From the NCBI RefSeq assembly GCF_003072065.1, contig NZ_QCYG01000002.1, positions 372,001 through 436,000 of the forward strand: a DNA stretch of 64,000 nt, given 5' to 3'. Numbering within the stretch: position 1 is the stretch's first letter; the number at the start of each line of letters is the position of its first letter. The translations under genes and the position numbers were made by a program. Positions 48,348 to 55,326 of this stretch are shown here, piece after piece. Below the pieces are notes generated by a model that saw nothing but the letters and a program-made list of their open reading frames with translations, was not told where the DNA came from and did not search any database. The DNA is from Thalassorhabdomicrobium marinisediminis (GTDB lineage Bacteria > Pseudomonadota > Alphaproteobacteria > Rhodobacterales > Rhodobacteraceae).

Positions 48348-48419
48348 ACGCTGCGGCCGACAAACCTATTGAGGTGCGCCAAACCGGACGGTAGCGTGGC
48401 CGAAAAGAAGGGAATTGGT

Positions 48420-48827
48420 ATGCGGTTATCGGTGTTTCTGGTCGGACTTGCGGGGCTTGCCGCCTGTGGCACGGCGGAGTTCAACGATCCGGTCGACCTC
48501 GACGCCACCGCCGAACAGCTGCGCACCCTTGACCTTCTGGCCGAAACCCGGCGCGAGGTTGACGTCGCCTATCGCGACCTGCCGTTCGACTCCGGCCCGG
48601 TCTATGTCGTTGCCCCCGAACACGGCGATCTGCACACCTACAGCTTGACGCCCTGCCGGAATGGCACACGTATCTGCGGCGGAGCGGGGGGCGTCGGGCA
48701 TCTGACGCGCACCCCGGATTATTTCAAAGTGACCGGCGCCTATGCCGGTCGAACATTTTATTTGTCCCCGGGCGGGGACGGGATTCTGGAATGGCAGGGA
48801 GTGGAGCGTGAACTTGCTTGGAACTAA
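48420..48827 (+). CDS. Small lipoprotein of unknown function
   Basis: The 135-residue protein has a lipobox LAAC (Cys17) after MRLSVFLVGLAG. The mature part includes an acidic helix (DLDATAEQLRTLDLLAETRR) and a segment with two cysteines (SLTPCRNGTRICGG) that could form a disulfide. No family is recognised. AAGGGA precedes ATG 48420. Its end overlaps the next lipoprotein gene by 20 bases, so they are coupled. Confidence 0.75.
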   Translation: MRLSVFLVGLAGLAACGTAEFNDPVDLDATAEQLRTLDLLAETRREVDVAYRDLPFDSGPVYVVAPEHGDLHTYSLTPCRNGTRICGGAGGVGHLTRTPDYFKVTGAYAGRTFYLSPGGDGILEWQGVERELAWN

Positions 48828-49242
48828 AAGATTGAAACAGGGGGCCGCGCTGGCCCTTCTGGGCGCCGTCGCGGCCTGCACGGCCCCGCTTCCCGGCGGT
48901 GAGACCGGCCCCTTCGCACCGGGCAACACGCTGACCTATTATTACCAGAACGTGCTGACGGGCATGCCCGAGCAGGCACAGATCATCGACTGCGGTGACC
49001 AGATGTTCCGCAAGACCTGCGTGCAACTGTCCAACGGCGCCACCTTCGAGCTTGAGCCGACCGAGAACGGCGTGAGCTACGGCAACGACGCGCAGCGGGT
49101 GGTGTTGCAGCCGGACCCCGGCGGCGTGCCGTCGGGTGTCGGGCAGATGACTGACCTGACCAAGGATGAGGTGATCGGCCTGCGCTGGGTTTCCTTGCCG
49201 TCCGCAGGGGCCGTCGCAGCGAGTCCGGCGACAGGCGGGTGA
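48808..49242 (+). CDS. Small lipoprotein of unknown function, overlapping the previous gene
   Basis: The 144-residue protein starts at GTG 48808 (GGAGTGGAGC upstream) with a lipobox VAAC (Cys24). The mature part has GNTLTYYYQNVLTGM, two cysteines (IIDCGDQ and RKTCVQLSN) and a C-terminal DLTKDEVIGLRWVSLPS. No family is recognised. It overlaps the previous gene by 20 bases in another frame and probably shares its transcript. The open frame runs further upstream, but the lipobox fixes the start near 48808. Confidence 0.72.
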   Translation: MNLLGTKRLKQGAALALLGAVAACTAPLPGGETGPFAPGNTLTYYYQNVLTGMPEQAQIIDCGDQMFRKTCVQLSNGATFELEPTENGVSYGNDAQRVVLQPDPGGVPSGVGQMTDLTKDEVIGLRWVSLPSAGAVAASPATGG

Positions 49243-49280
49243 TAAGCCCATGCGGGGGCGATCTTAGCCGAACGCCCCCG

Positions 49281-49943
49281 TCAGATCCCCAGAAACGGTT
49301 GCGCGATCCGTGGCAGCAGCCCGTGGAAGCGCAGCGGCGCGTCGGTTGCCGCAAGGCAGATGCAATCTTCGCCCAGGTCGGCCACGGGCTGGTGATCCAG
49401 CTCCTCGGTGGCGATCTCGATATCGCCGGTGCCGAAGTGATCCACCTCATCGCGGAACGCGCCCTGTAGCACCAGCGTCAACTCGGTGCCCCGGTGGCCA
49501 TGGTCCGGCACGGCCGTTCCCGCCGGGATGTGCAGCAGCCGCACCCTGCTTGAGCGATCGACCCGCAGCACCGCCTGCCGCACGCCGCCGCCCACGCGCC
49601 GCCATCTCACCGCTTCCAGATCGCCGCCGACATAGGCTTGCAGCGGCGTGGGAAACACGCCGGACCGGGCGGTGGTAGGCTCTGGCGCGGTCTCGGCCCC
49701 GGCGTCGGCCCCGACAGCGTCAATCCGGGCCAGCGTTTCGGCAAAGCTGCCCTCGGACAAGGCCACGGGGGACAGGTCGTCGACAACGGCCCCACCCACG
49801 GCATCGAAGGCCAACATTCGCGCCCGGCATTCGTCGCACAGCGAGATATGCGTGGCCACGACAAGGCTGAACCCTTCCGGCAGAGCCCCCGCGGAATAGG
49901 CCATCAGCAGATCGTCGGTCAGGTGATGTTTGATTTCGGTCAT
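49281..49943 (-). CDS. chrR: Anti-sigma factor ChrR (zinc anti-sigma domain plus cupin)
   Basis: The 220-residue protein matches Rhodobacter ChrR. The N-terminal zinc anti-sigma domain has H6, H32, C36 and C39 (THISLCDECRA), and the C-terminal cupin has H148, H150, E154 and H184, the metal ligands of R. sphaeroides ChrR (H141, H143, E147, H177) shifted by seven. ChrR holds RpoE inactive and releases it in response to singlet oxygen. It begins 5 bases after the rpoE stop on the same strand, in the usual order. Confidence 0.95.
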   Translation of the reverse strand: MTEIKHHLTDDLLMAYSAGALPEGFSLVVATHISLCDECRARMLAFDAVGGAVVDDLSPVALSEGSFAETLARIDAVGADAGAETAPEPTTARSGVFPTPLQAYVGGDLEAVRWRRVGGGVRQAVLRVDRSSRVRLLHIPAGTAVPDHGHRGTELTLVLQGAFRDEVDHFGTGDIEIATEELDHQPVADLGEDCICLAATDAPLRFHGLLPRIAQPFLGI

Positions 49944-49948
49944 ATCGG

Positions 49949-50503
49949 TCACTTCATCTGGTGGCGCAGACGGTCCAGCGCCAAACGTAGTCTTGATTTG
50001 ATCGTGCCCAGCGGCAGGCCGGTCGCCTCGGAAATCTCGCGGTGGGTGAGCTCCCCGAAATACGCCCGCAGGACGAGGTCTTTTTGCTTTTCCGGCAGCT
50101 CCGCCATCGCGGACCTGAGCTGTTCGCTTTCCTGTTGAAGGGCCAGCGCGTCGGCCTGATCGGGGGCGGCTTCGGGGCCCCAGGGCAGCTCTTCCGGCTC
50201 GGGGCGGCGTTGTTTGCGCAGGATGTCGATGCGGCGGTTGCGGGCGATGGTGAAGATCCACGTCGATACGCTTGCCTTGCGGGGATCAAACAGATGCGCC
50301 TTGCGCCAGACGGTTGCCATCACGTCCTGGCTGACATCCTCGGCCACGTCCGCCGACGCGCCGGACTTCATCAGGAAGGATTTCACCCGCGGTGCGAAAT
50401 AGGCGAAAAGCGCGGCGAAGGCCTTTCGGTCCTGCGCTTCACGGATCGCGGTGATCTCGGTGACCCAGGCCATGCGGTCCGGTTTCGGGGGTGTCGACGT
50501 CAA
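49949..50503 (-). CDS. rpoE: ECF sigma factor RpoE (ChrR-controlled, singlet-oxygen type)
   Basis: The 184-residue sigma factor has region 2 (FAPRVKSFLMKSGASADVAED, WRKAHLFDPRKASVSTWIFT, ARNRRIDILRK) and region 4 (LPEKQKDLVLRAYFGELTHREIS with SRLRLALDRLRH). TTG 50503 is chosen as start because AAGGGA lies 6 bases upstream and it gives the family length; the first ATG is at 50473 and would give 174 residues. It is followed by chrR and diverges from the FAD oxidoreductase gene. Confidence 0.9.
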   Translation of the reverse strand: MTSTPPKPDRMAWVTEITAIREAQDRKAFAALFAYFAPRVKSFLMKSGASADVAEDVSQDVMATVWRKAHLFDPRKASVSTWIFTIARNRRIDILRKQRRPEPEELPWGPEAAPDQADALALQQESEQLRSAMAELPEKQKDLVLRAYFGELTHREISEATGLPLGTIKSRLRLALDRLRHQMK

Positions 50504-50630
50504 GCAAGGTCCCTTCGTGCGGCCACGCGGGCCGGTCTTCGCTCTGGACCGCGCAAGCATGACGTAGCCCGCGCGCGTCGCGGGTCCCGCCGATTGTGCC
50601 GATTGGGTTTCCAAGGTCAACATGCAAGGG

Positions 50631-50657
50631 ATACGCGCGCCCCGCCGCGCTGGATCA
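50631..50657 (-). promoter_or_regulatory. Candidate RpoE-dependent promoter of rpoE-chrR
   Basis: On the minus strand TGATCC (50657-50652), the -35 known for Rhodobacter RpoE promoters, is followed after about 18 bases by TATCCC, which matches the -10 only in its first two bases. It points toward rpoE, about 120 bases before its start. The -35 is exact, the -10 weak. Confidence 0.35.
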
Positions 50658-50775
50658 CCCGCCCCGAGATTTTCGCAAAAAACAAAACCGATCCCGCGCA
50701 GGCCCCGTAACAGGGTGGAACAAGGGCACACGGCGCCGTGCGGTCCGACCACGACAACAGCCAGATCGGATTGCC

Positions 50776-52074
50776 ATGCCCCTTGATCAGACCCATCAAC
50801 CCCGCAAGCGGATCGCCGTGATCGGCGCAGGCATTTCCGGCATGGCCGCCGCCTATGAGTTGGCCCGCGACCATGCGGTGGTGCTGTTCGAGGCCGAAAA
50901 GCGTCTTGGTGGCCACGCCCGGACCCGCATGGGCGGCAAGCTGGGGGATCAACCGGTCGATACGGGCTTCATCGTGTTCAACTACGAAAATTATCCCCAT
51001 CTCACGGCGCTGTTCGACACGCTCGACGTGCCGGTGGTGCCGTCGAACATGTCCTTCGGCGCGTCGATCCGGGGCGGGGCCTTCGAATACGGGCTCGCCT
51101 CGCTCGGGGCGATGTTCGCGCAGGGGCGCAATGCGGCGAACCCGAAGTTTCTGCGCATGATCCGCGACATTCTGAACTTCAACAAGAACGGGCTGCGCCT
51201 GTCGAACGAACCGGGGCTGACCGTGCGCGGGCTGATCGAGAAGCTTGGCGCGGGGCCGTATTTCCGCGATTATTACCTGCTGCCGCTGTCCGGCGCGATC
51301 TGGTCCACCCCGACCGAACAGGTGATGGACTTCCCCGCCCACGCGATGATGACCTTCTTCGACAATCACGCGCTGTTGGGGATTTTCGGGCAACATCAAT
51401 GGTATACGGTCAAGGGCGGCTCGCAGGAATATGTGTCGCGGCTCGGGCTCGCCATGGCCGACCGGGGCGTGGTGATGCGCTTGGGCACCCCCGTGGATGG
51501 CGTGCGCCGGGACGCAGGCGGCGTGCAGATCAAGGCGCAGGGCGGCGAGTGGGAGGCGTTCGACGAGGTGATCTTCGCCACCCATTCCGACGACAGCCTG
51601 CATCTGCTGAGCGACCCCACACCCGAGGAACGCGCGGTGCTGGGCGCGATCAGGTATCAGCCCAATCGGATCGTGCTGCATTCGGATGAGGGCATCATGC
51701 CCAAGCGCAAGGCGGTCTGGTCGTCGTGGATCTACTCCGAGGATGCGACCAAGACATCCGAGCGGATCGACCTGACCTACTGGATGAACAAGCTGCAGCC
51801 GTGGCTGCGCGAGGAATCGCTGTTCGTCACGCTCAACACCACGCGCGAGATCAAGGCGCATCTGATCTGGGATGAGGTCACCCTGCGCCATCCGGTCTAT
51901 GACCTTGGCGCGCTGGCGGCACAGAAGGCGGCGGTGGGTCTGAACGGGGCCAACAACACGTGGTATTGCGGCGCGTGGATGAAGAACGGCTTTCACGAAG
52001 ACGGGATCGCCTCGGCGATGGATGTGGTTGAGGGCTTGCGGGGCCGCGCGGCGGTGGGCGTGGCGGCGCAGTGA
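50776..52074 (+). CDS. FAD/NAD(P)-binding oxidoreductase (amine-oxidase-like)
   Basis: The 432-residue flavoprotein has the FAD motif IAVIGAGISGMAAAYELA (about 13-30) and the second motif RLGGHARTR, then a large C-terminal part with WYTVKGGSQEYV and GANNTWYCGAWMKNGFHEDG typical of the oxidoreductase found beside DUF1365 genes. In R. sphaeroides a gene of this kind (RSP_1091, as I recall it) is in the RpoE regulon and is tied to modified fatty acids. It diverges from rpoE and its stop overlaps the DUF1365 start (GTGA). Confidence 0.88.
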   Translation: MPLDQTHQPRKRIAVIGAGISGMAAAYELARDHAVVLFEAEKRLGGHARTRMGGKLGDQPVDTGFIVFNYENYPHLTALFDTLDVPVVPSNMSFGASIRGGAFEYGLASLGAMFAQGRNAANPKFLRMIRDILNFNKNGLRLSNEPGLTVRGLIEKLGAGPYFRDYYLLPLSGAIWSTPTEQVMDFPAHAMMTFFDNHALLGIFGQHQWYTVKGGSQEYVSRLGLAMADRGVVMRLGTPVDGVRRDAGGVQIKAQGGEWEAFDEVIFATHSDDSLHLLSDPTPEERAVLGAIRYQPNRIVLHSDEGIMPKRKAVWSSWIYSEDATKTSERIDLTYWMNKLQPWLREESLFVTLNTTREIKAHLIWDEVTLRHPVYDLGALAAQKAAVGLNGANNTWYCGAWMKNGFHEDGIASAMDVVEGLRGRAAVGVAAQ

Positions 52075-52829
52075 GCGCGGGCATCGACCATATCGCGGGC
52101 CAGACCTATCACGGGCGGCGGGGGGCGGTGAAGAACGCCTTCCGCTACTCCATCGACTACGTGTTGCTCGATGCCGAGGCCGAGGTGCAAGGCCCGTCCC
52201 TGTTCGCGCGCAACGGTGCGGGCCTTATGTCGCTGCACGACAGCAACCACGGCGGCGCGCCGAAACAGGGGCAGGGTGCGGCTTGGGTGCGGGACGTGCT
52301 CGCGGCCCATGCTCTCGACGTGCCGGGCCGGATCGACCTTCTGACCCAACCGCGCGTGCTGGGCCATGTGTTCAATCCGGTGTCGTTCTGGCTGTGTCAC
52401 GACAACGCGGACGTGCTGCGGGTGGTCATTGCCGAAGTCTCGAACACCTTCGGGGATCGCCATTCTTACCTGTGTCACGCCGATAATCTGGCCCCCCTGA
52501 CCAAAGAGGTGACGGTGAAGGCCCGAAAGATTTTCCACGTCTCGCCGTTTCAGGACGTGGCGGGGGGCTATGCGTTCCGCTTCGACATACGCCCGGACCG
52601 GATCGGCGTCTGGATCGACTACACCCACGGCCACGGCGGGCTGATCGCCACGCTCACCGGGTCGCGCCGCCCGCTTTCCAACGGCTCGATCCTGCGCGCG
52701 CTGTTGCGCCGTCCCTTCGGGTCCCGCAGGGTGCTGACGTTGATCCACTACCAGGCGCTGAAACTCTGGCTGAAGGGCGCCGGATACCGCCCCCGTCCCG
52801 CGCCGCCACCGGATGACGTCAGCCGGTGA
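52071..52829 (+). CDS. DUF1365 family protein
   Basis: The 252-residue protein has the family landmarks YHGRRGAVKNAFRYSIDYVLL, HVFNPVSFWLCHD, VSNTFGDRHSY and KARKIFHVSPFQDVAGGYAF. Its biochemical activity is unknown; it nearly always neighbours the FAD oxidoreductase above and, in many organisms, a cyclopropane-fatty-acid-synthase-like methyltransferase, implying work on membrane lipids. GTG 52071 overlaps the preceding stop by 4 bases. No methyltransferase follows here; instead there is a gap of about 160 bases and an SDR gene. Confidence 0.88.
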   Translation: MSAGIDHIAGQTYHGRRGAVKNAFRYSIDYVLLDAEAEVQGPSLFARNGAGLMSLHDSNHGGAPKQGQGAAWVRDVLAAHALDVPGRIDLLTQPRVLGHVFNPVSFWLCHDNADVLRVVIAEVSNTFGDRHSYLCHADNLAPLTKEVTVKARKIFHVSPFQDVAGGYAFRFDIRPDRIGVWIDYTHGHGGLIATLTGSRRPLSNGSILRALLRRPFGSRRVLTLIHYQALKLWLKGAGYRPRPAPPPDDVSR

Positions 52830-52990
52830 ACGCCCGGCACCACCGCTCTCCCGACGGCAGGGCACCGCCCCGGCATGGACAATCCGCCCGCCGCGCTAGG
52901 TCTTTTGACAGTGCTTTACGCGCTCGCCTGAAGATCGGGGCGTTCGGCCGTTTGGCGCTGACAAAACTGGATGAGTGACGGAGTAGGATG

Positions 52991-53725
52991 ATGCGGGACT
53001 GGCAAGGCAAACGGTATTGGCTCGTCGGCGCGAGCGAGGGGCTCGGCAAGGCGCTGGCGTTGAAATTGAACCGCGCCGGGGTTGAGGTGATCCTCTCCGC
53101 CCGGTCCGAGGATACCTTGCAGCAAGCCGTCGCCGAGATGCCCGGCAAGGCGTCCTATCAGGTTGTCGACACCAGCGACGACGACAGCGTAAAGGCCGCC
53201 GCCCGCGCCGTTGGCCGGATCGACGGTGTGGTGCTTCTGGCCGGGGTCTATTGGCCCTTCGGCGCGCAGGAGTGGGACGCTGATCAGGCGGTGGCCATGG
53301 CCGATATCAACTTCACCGGCTTCATGCGGGTGCTGGGGCAGGTGGTGCCTGATATGGTGGCGCGGGACGACGGGCATATCGTCATCACCTCGTCGCTCAC
53401 GGCGTTTCGCGGCCTGCCCGGCTCGATCGGCTATACCGCATCCAAGGCGGCGACCCTGTCGCTTGCGGAATCCATGCACGCCGATCTGCGCAAAACGGGG
53501 GTCGAGGTGCAGGTGGCGCTGCCGGGGTTCATCAAGACCCAGCTCACCGACAAGAACGACTTCAAGATGCCCTTCCTGATGCAACCGGACGAGGCCGCGC
53601 AGCACATGTTCGAACACATGGGCTCGGAGAGGTTCAAATCCGCCTTCCCGACGCTGTTTTCATGGGTCTTCCGTCTGTCCCAGTTCCTGCCGGACTGGGC
53701 ATATTACCGGATTTTCGGAAAATAG
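52991..53725 (+). CDS. Short-chain dehydrogenase/reductase
   Basis: The 244-residue SDR has the cofactor motif GASEGLGKALAL near residue 13, the NAG-like LAGVYW stretch, catalytic serine in VITSSLTAF and the YTASK motif (Tyr/Lys) near 155-159. An SDR of this type belongs to the same RpoE-linked set in related bacteria. ATG 52991 has GGAG 7 bases upstream; an ATG directly before it (52988) is also possible. A TTGACA-like box at 52905 may give it its own promoter. Substrate unknown. Confidence 0.87.
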   Translation: MRDWQGKRYWLVGASEGLGKALALKLNRAGVEVILSARSEDTLQQAVAEMPGKASYQVVDTSDDDSVKAAARAVGRIDGVVLLAGVYWPFGAQEWDADQAVAMADINFTGFMRVLGQVVPDMVARDDGHIVITSSLTAFRGLPGSIGYTASKAATLSLAESMHADLRKTGVEVQVALPGFIKTQLTDKNDFKMPFLMQPDEAAQHMFEHMGSERFKSAFPTLFSWVFRLSQFLPDWAYYRIFGK

Positions 53726-53797
53726 ATACCTTGTCCCAAATCAAGGCGCGGTCTCTACTGGCGGGGCAATCTGGCCCAACACAGGAGGTTTCCGATC

Positions 53798-54115
53798 ATG
53801 CTGAAAATCAATACCGACAAAGTGGCCGAAATCATCATCCTTGCCCGCGACATGTCGCGCGGCGAGCGTGAGTTCGACGCCTTCGTCTCAGGACTGAGCG
53901 AAGAAGAGCAGGCCAGCCTTGTGGCGCTCATGTGGATCGGCCGCGACAGTTTCGACGCCGCCGAATATCAAGAGGCTTACGAGACCGCCCTGAGCGAGGC
54001 GACGACCCCGACCGAGCAATACCTCAAGGGCTCACCGCATCTGGCGGACCATCTGGAAAACGGGCTGGACGCGCTGGGCATCTCGGCCGCCGCGGAAGAG
54101 GATGATCTCTACTAG
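53798..54115 (+). CDS. DUF3775 family protein
   Basis: The 105-residue helical protein matches DUF3775: MLKINTDKVAEIIILARDMS, EEEQASLVALMWIGRDSFDAA and the C-terminal PTEQYLKGSPHLADHLENGL. The family is cytoplasmic and of unknown function, common in alphaproteobacteria. AGGAGGT precedes ATG 53798. Its TAG stop shares a CTAG with the convergent saccharopine-dehydrogenase-like gene. Confidence 0.83.
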   Translation: MLKINTDKVAEIIILARDMSRGEREFDAFVSGLSEEEQASLVALMWIGRDSFDAAEYQEAYETALSEATTPTEQYLKGSPHLADHLENGLDALGISAAAEEDDLY

Positions 54116-55146
54116 ACCTGCGCGCGGAACGTCGCTTCCGCCCGCTTCCACACCCTCGCGTCCGGCGAGTCAAGTGCGAGCAGGTGCGGCAGCAATTGTG
54201 CGGCGAAATCCTCGGTGCTTTCGCGCGGCAAGAGCGACGGCAGGTTGTCGATGGCCATGACGTCCAGCGGCGGGCCGTCGTGAACCCGCAGCACCGGTTC
54301 GGCCCATGTCGTCGCGCGGTCATAGACCTTGATCGGGGAATAATCGCTGTCCGGATCGCAGGCGATGTCGCCGATCACCGAAAGCGCGCGATCCGCCCCG
54401 CCCGCGTCCGCTTCGACGAAGACCGGCGCGCCCGCGTGGGCCAGAATGCAGTTGAGAAGGATGTCATGGCGCAGCACTGCTGGAAAGGGGCCGCCTGCGG
54501 CGGTTTCGGCCATGTCCCAGCCGGTGGGTTCGATCCCGACCTTGCGGCACAACTCGGCCGCGCCAGTGCCGACCCGCCCCAGCGCCCCGATGATCAGCGC
54601 CGACGGGGTTCGCCCGTCCAGCGCCGCGCCCGCCGCCTCGACCATCGCGTCGGCCGAGGCGAAGACCCCGACCGTGCCAAGCCGCGCACCCGTCTGTTGC
54701 CGCCCCCACGCCATGACCGAAAGGGCCGCGCCCGCGAAGCCGGCCCAATAGCCAAAGGCCACCACGCGGCGGTCCATCTCATCCACCAGATACTCCAGAT
54801 CAAGCAACGTGCCGCCCCCCGCCTTGAACCGGTCCAGCAGGATGCGCCCCGAATGCTGGGCCTTGAACGCATGGCCGAACATGATGTGCCGGTGCCGCAA
54901 TGGCGTGCCGTCGGCGGGCAGCTCTTTCAGGCCAAGGATGATCGCGTCGTTTGGCGCGGCGGGCCAACTCTCCGGGGGCACCATCTCGCATCCTGCGTCG
55001 GCATAGGCGTCGTCGGGGATGCAGCGCTGCGGCGACCGTTCCACCACGACCCGCCAGCCCTGCGCCTGCAACTGGCGCACGCCCTCGGGCGTCAGCGGCG
55101 CGCGGGCCTCATTCTCGCGGCTTTCGTGTCGCATCCAGATCAGCAT
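54112..55146 (-). CDS. Saccharopine dehydrogenase (L-lysine-forming)-like protein
   Basis: The 344-residue protein resembles the LYS1-type saccharopine dehydrogenase/alanine dehydrogenase-PNT fold: the N-terminal WMRHESRENEARAPLTPEGV, ILGLKELP, HIMFGHAFKAQ and a Rossmann motif IIGALGRVGTGA near 192. It may interconvert saccharopine with lysine and 2-oxoglutarate, although alphaproteobacteria make lysine by the DapB route, so a lysine-degradation or other opine-type role is more likely. ATG 55146 begins MLIWMRHES. Convergent with DUF3775. Confidence 0.85.
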   Translation of the reverse strand: MLIWMRHESRENEARAPLTPEGVRQLQAQGWRVVVERSPQRCIPDDAYADAGCEMVPPESWPAAPNDAIILGLKELPADGTPLRHRHIMFGHAFKAQHSGRILLDRFKAGGGTLLDLEYLVDEMDRRVVAFGYWAGFAGAALSVMAWGRQQTGARLGTVGVFASADAMVEAAGAALDGRTPSALIIGALGRVGTGAAELCRKVGIEPTGWDMAETAAGGPFPAVLRHDILLNCILAHAGAPVFVEADAGGADRALSVIGDIACDPDSDYSPIKVYDRATTWAEPVLRVHDGPPLDVMAIDNLPSLLPRESTEDFAAQLLPHLLALDSPDARVWKRAEATFRAQV

Positions 55147-55326
55147 CGCATGGTATCCTTGGCTAGGGGCGCAGCTTTACCGTAGCGCCTGACGGGCACG
55201 GAGCAACCCGCTTCGGGGCCTGCAGGCGGAGGAACCTTGCCACCGGGTCGCACGTTGGGGTCCGTGCTATTGAATAGCGGCGCCCGAAACCCGAAACTCG
55301 GGCCGACTGACAAGAAAGGACGCCCC

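Noticed and set aside
50689-50713. CGATCC and TAACAG upstream of the FAD oxidoreductase as an RpoE promoter
   Set aside because: The spacing is only 13 bases and the -35 has a mismatch, too far from the known pattern.
52905-52933. TTGACA with a CTGAAG-like -10 upstream of the SDR gene as a firm promoter
   Set aside because: The -35 is perfect but the -10 matches poorly, so I mention it only as a possibility in the SDR entry.
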